Positions 19,701 through 22,548 of a DNA stretch of 22,548 nucleotides are shown here, one piece after another. The first letter of the stretch is position 1; every line of letters begins with the position of its first letter. The notes under the pieces were generated by a model. The model saw only the letters and a list, made by a program, of their open reading frames with translations, was not told where the DNA came from and ran no database searches. The translations under genes and the position numbers were made by a program. The stretch covers positions 1 through 22,548 of IMG/VR virus record IMGVR_UViG_3300034418_011173; one strand, given 5' to 3'. This DNA comes from a virus.

Positions 19701-20181
19701 TTAAAATACGAGTAAACTTACTATTCCAATTAGGATCTGTTGAATCATTAAATGTAATATTACCGCCATTTAAACTAAATCCATTTTCATCTTTTACTTC
19801 TTCAGAAGTTGATATTGAAACTATTTTTAACAATCCGTTTACTGGCTGTACACGTTTAGGTTGATAACTTAGAAGTCTAGCAAGACGTAACACACTTTCT
19901 CTGCGTTCTGCTGTTTCTAAGAAATTTTCTCTAGCATTTAAATCAGTTCTAAATGAAAAGTTTTGTCCTAAAAATGCTATTAAATCAATTAGAGCTACAT
20001 ACTCACTTGATTCAATATAATCATTAAAATCTTCTGGATAATTACGTCTTAAGTACGTAATCATTGTTCTACGTAAATTATCAAAATCGTAAGAAAGGAA
20101 TTCTGCATTTCTAAAACTTTGATATATGCGCTTCCAGTCTTCGGCTACTAACAATCTATTTTGTCTATCAGTATTTGACAT
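16714..20181 (-). CDS. 6: Baseplate wedge protein gp6, expanded (1155 aa)
   Basis: gp6 is the baseplate wedge protein that, as dimers, forms the ring around the hub in T4-like phages. The N-terminus is typical: a DFDNLRRTMITYLRRNYPEDF segment with surrounding residues (about 33-55), then ALIDLIAFLGQNFSFRTDLNAREN (about 63-87), then AERRESVLRLARLLSYQPKR. A baseplate-J-like core follows at about 427-465 (MITAEDYQLAPLARNSDI). The C-terminus has NWNFGDTFYFSELTAYV (about 1045-1062), a VVVPNN segment and an FGSLFEV/ELFISGVEI ending, all characteristic of gp6. T4 gp6 has 660 aa, so about 500 residues are extra, mostly between about 480 and 1000. This includes an acidic DSDEDGVVDDPD loop (about 814-826) of calcium-binding type. 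The start at 20181 is supported by AAAGG at 20189-20193, 7 bases upstream, and by a late promoter box. The stop lies three bases before the giant gene. Confidence 0.93.
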   Translation of the reverse strand: MSNTDRQNRLLVAEDWKRIYQSFRNAEFLSYDFDNLRRTMITYLRRNYPEDFNDYIESSEYVALIDLIAFLGQNFSFRTDLNARENFLETAERRESVLRLARLLSYQPKRVQPVNGLLKIVSISTSEEVKDENGFSLNGGNITFNDSTDPNWNSKFTRILNAALPRGAGIGNPIQEEIINGIVTQQYRINSENQGIPVVPFTRNINGINRNFEIVSTGIEDGNIIEEAPFLGNKFAFLYRSDGKGNQSSNTGYFFHFRQGNMVNGDFELNEGYSNQVVAVDDTQVNESDVWLYSLDAQDFEKEEWTKVASTEGNNVIYNNLEKNTKNIFSVLTRIDDRISLVFGDGTFGNIPLGKFRAYYRTSSPDVTSVDPNQISIVSMSIPYTSNAGKTETLKIICNLSYELTNGASTESNESIKINAPANYYTQNRMITAEDYQLAPLARNSDIIKVKSVNRTSSGISRYFDLLDSTGKYSKTNLYGNDGILTKNKVEFKKKFAWQTRADIAGAIANTITPILSNYNLRNFYYSEFTKIKVSDFNNFWTSVTNKTNQNTGYFNNLGGQLQIIGDFTTTTLKYITPNCLLKFVAPEGKHFMKNNNNALMDGNADHLDSVDYIWTKVYSVDGNGTELTDDGRGPVKLTDIIPTGAILDQIIPRLSFELFTDTQTQIIDQVFAKNTFGLRFDINTARWDVITLDNLNIFDDFSISQTGSTSSQQADRSWLLLFEPKGDTYTITYRGIQYLFESPNEIRFYYDSSDKVFNRSSGKTVKDKISVLNINSKPDSTDSFTVDYDWEVIASYRDRDGYVDSSKMEVSFFDSDEDGVVDDPDLFDIIVNEEVNSQNKIIFRKKVQYADGSEQYLYFPNTNGEIVSLSEKGALATTSLYDDGQIFYYIKENYFEVLNKETNSLSVLADYIAVSGRDDLKFHYVHSADQDKRLDPSVSNLIDVFVLTKGYDIQFRKYLRNAGEKPLPPSSDQLFLDFNKNLVDIKSVSDEIIYNPVKYKIIFGSKADSELQATFKIVKNPESVVNDNDIKSQCLTAITEFFALDNWNFGDTFYFSELTAYVMKELSPNLVSFVVVPNNVNTVFGSLFEVKAEADELFISGVEITDIEIIDEITATKIQANGAITSSTNSLNVGIQSSNLSVTSNSSNNTGGSY

Positions 20182-20199
20182 ATGAAAACCTTTGAAATA

Positions 20200-20219
20200 T
20201 TTTACATATTTATGTAAAA
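20200..20219. repeat. Perfect 20-bp inverted repeat over the gp6 promoter
   Basis: TTTTACATA and TATGTAAAA are perfect 9-base inverted arms separated by two bases. The palindrome contains the whole late promoter box (20207-20214) and ends 19 bases before the gp6 ATG. It could be a binding site for a dimeric regulator, a weak hairpin in the gp25 message, or chance in AT-rich DNA. The stem is nearly all A-T and has no following T-run, so it is not a good terminator. Confidence 0.6.
20207..20214 (-). promoter_or_regulatory. T4-type late promoter box, CATAAATA
   Basis: The minus strand reads CATAAATA in the 58-base gap between gp25 (stop at 20240) and gp6 (ATG at 20181). It fits the NATAAATA late-promoter form reported for T4-like cyanophages. 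The 25 bases between box and ATG include the AAAGG ribosome-binding sequence. It probably starts a late transcript carrying gp6 and the giant gene. Confidence 0.65.
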
Positions 20220-20239
20220 ATTAAGCACGTAGAAAACTT

Positions 20240-20722
20240 TTAGTAACTTCTTTGATCTGTATAATCCCTAGACGAAGGTATTAAATAACCTGCTCTATTA
20301 TCAAATCTCAATTGCAAGTATTCTGATATGTCATAAGCCAAATAAGTAATGTCGCATTGTATTTGCACGCCGTGGTCATAGGAATCAACTATAATTTTTT
20401 TTGCTGTTACCCTTGGATCAAAATTGATAATTTCTGTTACGTTTTCAGCAATTGCTTCTTTTAAAACTTCAGTTAATGGATCGAACAAAACATCCCAAAT
20501 TATACAGCCAAACTCTGGATCTGATAATTTTTCACCTTGTCTAATGTGAAAGTGATTTATTATGTCTTGACGTATACATTCTAAGTCATATATAGATACA
20601 CTTTTTCTAGATGGATTTGTTGTGCTAAATCCTCTATAGGTATTGCCTGGCAAGCCGTAACTTTGTTTTTTTGCTGTCGGTACAACAACTTCTTTGTATA
20701 TCTTTTTTTCTATACGAGACAT
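20240..20722 (-). CDS. 25: Baseplate wedge protein gp25
   Basis: gp25 is a small wedge protein with a lysozyme-like fold but no enzymatic role; it joins the gp6 ring to the inner baseplate and is related to sheath-initiating proteins of other contractile injection systems. The family signature is clear: IRQDIINHFHIRQGEKLSDPEFG with the GEKLSDPEFG core at about residues 62-71, then IIWDVLFDPLTEVL and a conserved IINFDPRVTAKKI stretch (about 95-107). The length is 160 aa against 132 in T4; the extra residues form a basic N-terminal arm (about 1-40). The ATG overlaps the gp5 stop by one base (TAATG), with AGAGG nine bases upstream, so translation is probably coupled to gp5. Confidence 0.94.
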   Translation of the reverse strand: MSRIEKKIYKEVVVPTAKKQSYGLPGNTYRGFSTTNPSRKSVSIYDLECIRQDIINHFHIRQGEKLSDPEFGCIIWDVLFDPLTEVLKEAIAENVTEIINFDPRVTAKKIIVDSYDHGVQIQCDITYLAYDISEYLQLRFDNRAGYLIPSSRDYTDQRSY

Positions 20723-22548
20723 TAGAATATACCTCTTCCTTTTATACTGTATTCACGACAGTCGACATGCATAGCAGACTGATAACCTTCGGGCGGTGTT
20801 GCATAATTTGATTCATTTACTTCTAAACCTGAATATGACAAGTTATGTTCAGGTGTTTCACCCCATTTAGTAAAAGGCGCAACCAGCTTGTATGGTTCAT
20901 TTAATTCTTCATGTTTCCATGGATATCCAGATGGTAATCTTCCTAAGTTAGTTTTCAACATATAAAAATTAGGGTCTTCGTAAAAATGTACTAAACCATT
21001 ATGTGCGGTTTCATATTTTACCATAGGAACTGTATGCCAATAACCATGTCCGCCTACATCTTCCATACCACTTACAAGATTCCATTCTTGTGCTACTTCA
21101 TGCGGAGGGTTAGTAGCAAGTACCGCCTTTAACACTAAATCTCCATGCTCTAATGCGCTTCTATTACCAGATCGGTGTGTTCCTACTAATTCTAAAAAAG
21201 GACCTGGTATGTCGTCGTATAAGTCGAGACCTTTAGTTGCTACTTCTTGATAAGAATATCCTATACCAATTCCTTCTAAACCTTTTCCAGGTTGTTTGTA
21301 ACCTTCTACTCCTTCCGGAACCTGTTCGCCTTCATGCGGAACATCTAATGGGAAAGATTTTGCAATAAAATTATCTCCACGATTATGCATATGAAACTTT
21401 AGATTTCCGTTTTTAATATTATCACTACCTACTTCGTAATCACCTTCAAACGTTGAAATACCAAATCCATTAGTGGTAATAATTTCCAATCTACCGTCTA
21501 CAACCTCTAAAGCAAATTGAATTTCACCTCTGCCTCGGTGAAGGTCACCGCCTTCACCGCCTGGAGATTGATCTGCGTTATCTACTGCTTCGCCACTGCT
21601 GCGGCCAGTTCCTGCTGCTATACCTAGATCTTTTCTCTGTTCGATATAGATTTTACGCATTGCAGACATGTTTATTTCGTCACAATCTATGTTAATCTGA
21701 TGACCATGTAAATTAATTTGTGACTGACCATCTATTTCAGGCGAGCCTTCTAGACTTTGAGTTCCTATATGCACTCCGTCTTTTGCAAATACATCTATTT
21801 TACCATTACTGGACATATTAATCCAAGACATCCCGTTAGCATGTCGTATGTGAATAAAATCTTCAGAATTATGCATTATAATTCTATGTCCTGTTCGTGT
21901 TTGTAAACGCATATGCTCATTTAGATAAGAATCTAACATAACACCTTCAGTTTCACCGCTGTCGTTACCGCCCGGATCTGGCGAAACGTTCCATGGTGTA
22001 GTGCCTGAATAATCTCTATGAGCATACCACGGACTTGTTTTTCTTGAATATCCTACAAACCCGTCATCCATTAAAATAACAGAACCACCTACACGCATTC
22101 TATAATATTCATTTTCGTCTTTACCTACAGTTTGATTATATATATTTCTGTTCCGTGGTCCCCAGTGAGCCCAATGACCTGGGGAACTCCAGCCATAGAC
22201 ATTCGACGGGGTGTCTCTTCGAGCTCCACTTGTAACTGTTGCACTTAATTCTAAATGATCTGTAATTCCCGAAAAATCTTCCATTTTTTTTCGTATACGG
22301 GTATTGTTATCAGTTGGTACAACATCATTCTTTCCTCTGTCATGTTTGTCAACAGCAGCTTCCCAGGCATCCACAGTTTTCTTATTATAATTTGCTTCCA
22401 TATTGTTGAACATATTTGCATTCATGTACATGTCCCACATGTAACTTAAAATAAATGCCTCACCGTCGCCGCCTTCGACCACGCAAACAATACACATGAC
22501 ACCAGTATCAGGAGGTACTGCCCAAAACCCATAAGATGTTTGAGATTG
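20722..22548 (-). CDS. 5: Baseplate central hub/spike protein gp5, 5' end beyond right edge
   Basis: gp5 forms the trimeric spike at the centre of the baseplate. The frame stays open from the first Met (22497) to the window edge, adding 17 codons that read QSQTSYGFWAVPPDTGV, a typical OB-fold segment of gp5. The Met at 22497 is therefore internal and the true start lies outside. Numbering from the edge, the OB-fold end covers about 1-45. A SPGHWAHWGPRNRN region follows at about 123-136, then RVGGSVILMDDG. A spike region of short beta repeats comes next (RLQTRTGHRIIMHN at about 215, NGKIDVFAKDGVHIGT, INLHGHQINIDCDEINMS, up to about 305), resembling the VgrG/gp5 needle. A long C-terminal extension (about 305-608) has no recognised domain. 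I see no T4-type lysozyme domain between OB-fold and spike, where T4 gp5 carries one. The stop overlaps the gp25 ATG. Confidence 0.9.
   Translation of the reverse strand, partial: QSQTSYGFWAVPPDTGVMCIVCVVEGGDGEAFILSYMWDMYMNANMFNNMEANYNKKTVDAWEAAVDKHDRGKNDVVPTDNNTRIRKKMEDFSGITDHLELSATVTSGARRDTPSNVYGWSSPGHWAHWGPRNRNIYNQTVGKDENEYYRMRVGGSVILMDDGFVGYSRKTSPWYAHRDYSGTTPWNVSPDPGGNDSGETEGVMLDSYLNEHMRLQTRTGHRIIMHNSEDFIHIRHANGMSWINMSSNGKIDVFAKDGVHIGTQSLEGSPEIDGQSQINLHGHQINIDCDEINMSAMRKIYIEQRKDLGIAAGTGRSSGEAVDNADQSPGGEGGDLHRGRGEIQFALEVVDGRLEIITTNGFGISTFEGDYEVGSDNIKNGNLKFHMHNRGDNFIAKSFPLDVPHEGEQVPEGVEGYKQPGKGLEGIGIGYSYQEVATKGLDLYDDIPGPFLELVGTHRSGNRSALEHGDLVLKAVLATNPPHEVAQEWNLVSGMEDVGGHGYWHTVPMVKYETAHNGLVHFYEDPNFYMLKTNLGRLPSGYPWKHEELNEPYKLVAPFTKWGETPEHNLSYSGLEVNESNYATPPEGYQSAMHVDCREYSIKGRGIF

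Noticed and set aside
1533-19864. Small plus-strand open frames (for example 1533-1925, 3453-3728, 6222-6455, 14657-14863, 17635-17832, 18671-18874)
   Set aside because: All lie opposite well-supported minus-strand genes. Their translations are low-complexity antisense readings with no recognisable domain.
20200-20219. Palindrome as a terminator after gp25
   Set aside because: The stem is nearly all A-T, the loop is very short, and no T-run follows on the minus strand. It also contains a good promoter box.
20703-20709. Run of seven A's near the start of gp25 as a programmed frameshift site
   Set aside because: The normal gp25 frame reads through to a full-length family member, so no frameshift is needed. 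The run simply encodes lysines.
22255-22497. Met at 22497 as the start of gp5, and a small plus-strand frame at 22255-22449
   Set aside because: The gp5 frame continues without a stop to the window edge with typical OB-fold residues (YGFWAVPPD), so the Met is internal. The plus-strand frame lies opposite it and has no ribosome-binding sequence or family resemblance.
1-22548. tRNA genes, CRISPR array, insertion sequence, integrase or attachment site
   Set aside because: No cloverleaf, regular spaced repeats, transposase or recombinase signature was seen. Coding frames cover nearly the entire window.

Overview
The window is a block of late structural genes from an AT-rich, T4-like marine myovirus, or a metagenomic contig of one. 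All genes lie on the minus strand, packed end to end. gp5, gp25 and gp6 are recognisable baseplate proteins in phage order. Promoter-like boxes of the NATAAATA type, the form reported for T4-like cyanophage late promoters, sit in the only two real intergenic gaps. The host cannot be read from the sequence. Low GC (roughly a third by eye) and the protein style fit phages of picocyanobacteria, SAR11 or other oligotrophic marine bacteria. No host-derived metabolic gene, tRNA, integrase, CRISPR array or mobile element is visible.

Layout in transcription order (right to left): the 3' part of gp5, the baseplate hub/spike (22548-20722, 5' end outside the window); gp25, baseplate wedge (20722-20240, start overlapping the gp5 stop); a 58-base gap with a palindromic late promoter; gp6, baseplate wedge, unusually long at 1155 aa (20181-16714); a 5060-aa structural protein occupying the T4 gp7/gp8 position (16711-1529); a 34-base gap with a second late promoter; a 204-aa structural protein (1494-880); and the 5' part of a tail-fibre-like gene running off the left edge (877-1). 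There is no gene-free stretch longer than 58 bases.

The genes should work together in the tail tip. gp5 forms the central spike, gp25 and gp6 build the wedges around it, the giant protein probably attaches to or replaces gp7 in each wedge, and the last two genes probably add peripheral or fibre parts.

The main item of interest is the 5060-aa protein. Read by eye it is a mosaic of repeated modules: a duplicated N-terminal 'GM' module, four carbohydrate-binding-like modules of CBM5/12 (ChtBD3) style, a probable seven-bladed FG-GAP-like beta-propeller split by large insertions, two tandem GxGY repeat pairs, an array of about eight DG-type beta modules, and a conserved LRRGTLGT segment near the C-terminus. 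The domain assignments come from pattern recognition and were not confirmed by profile or structure searches.
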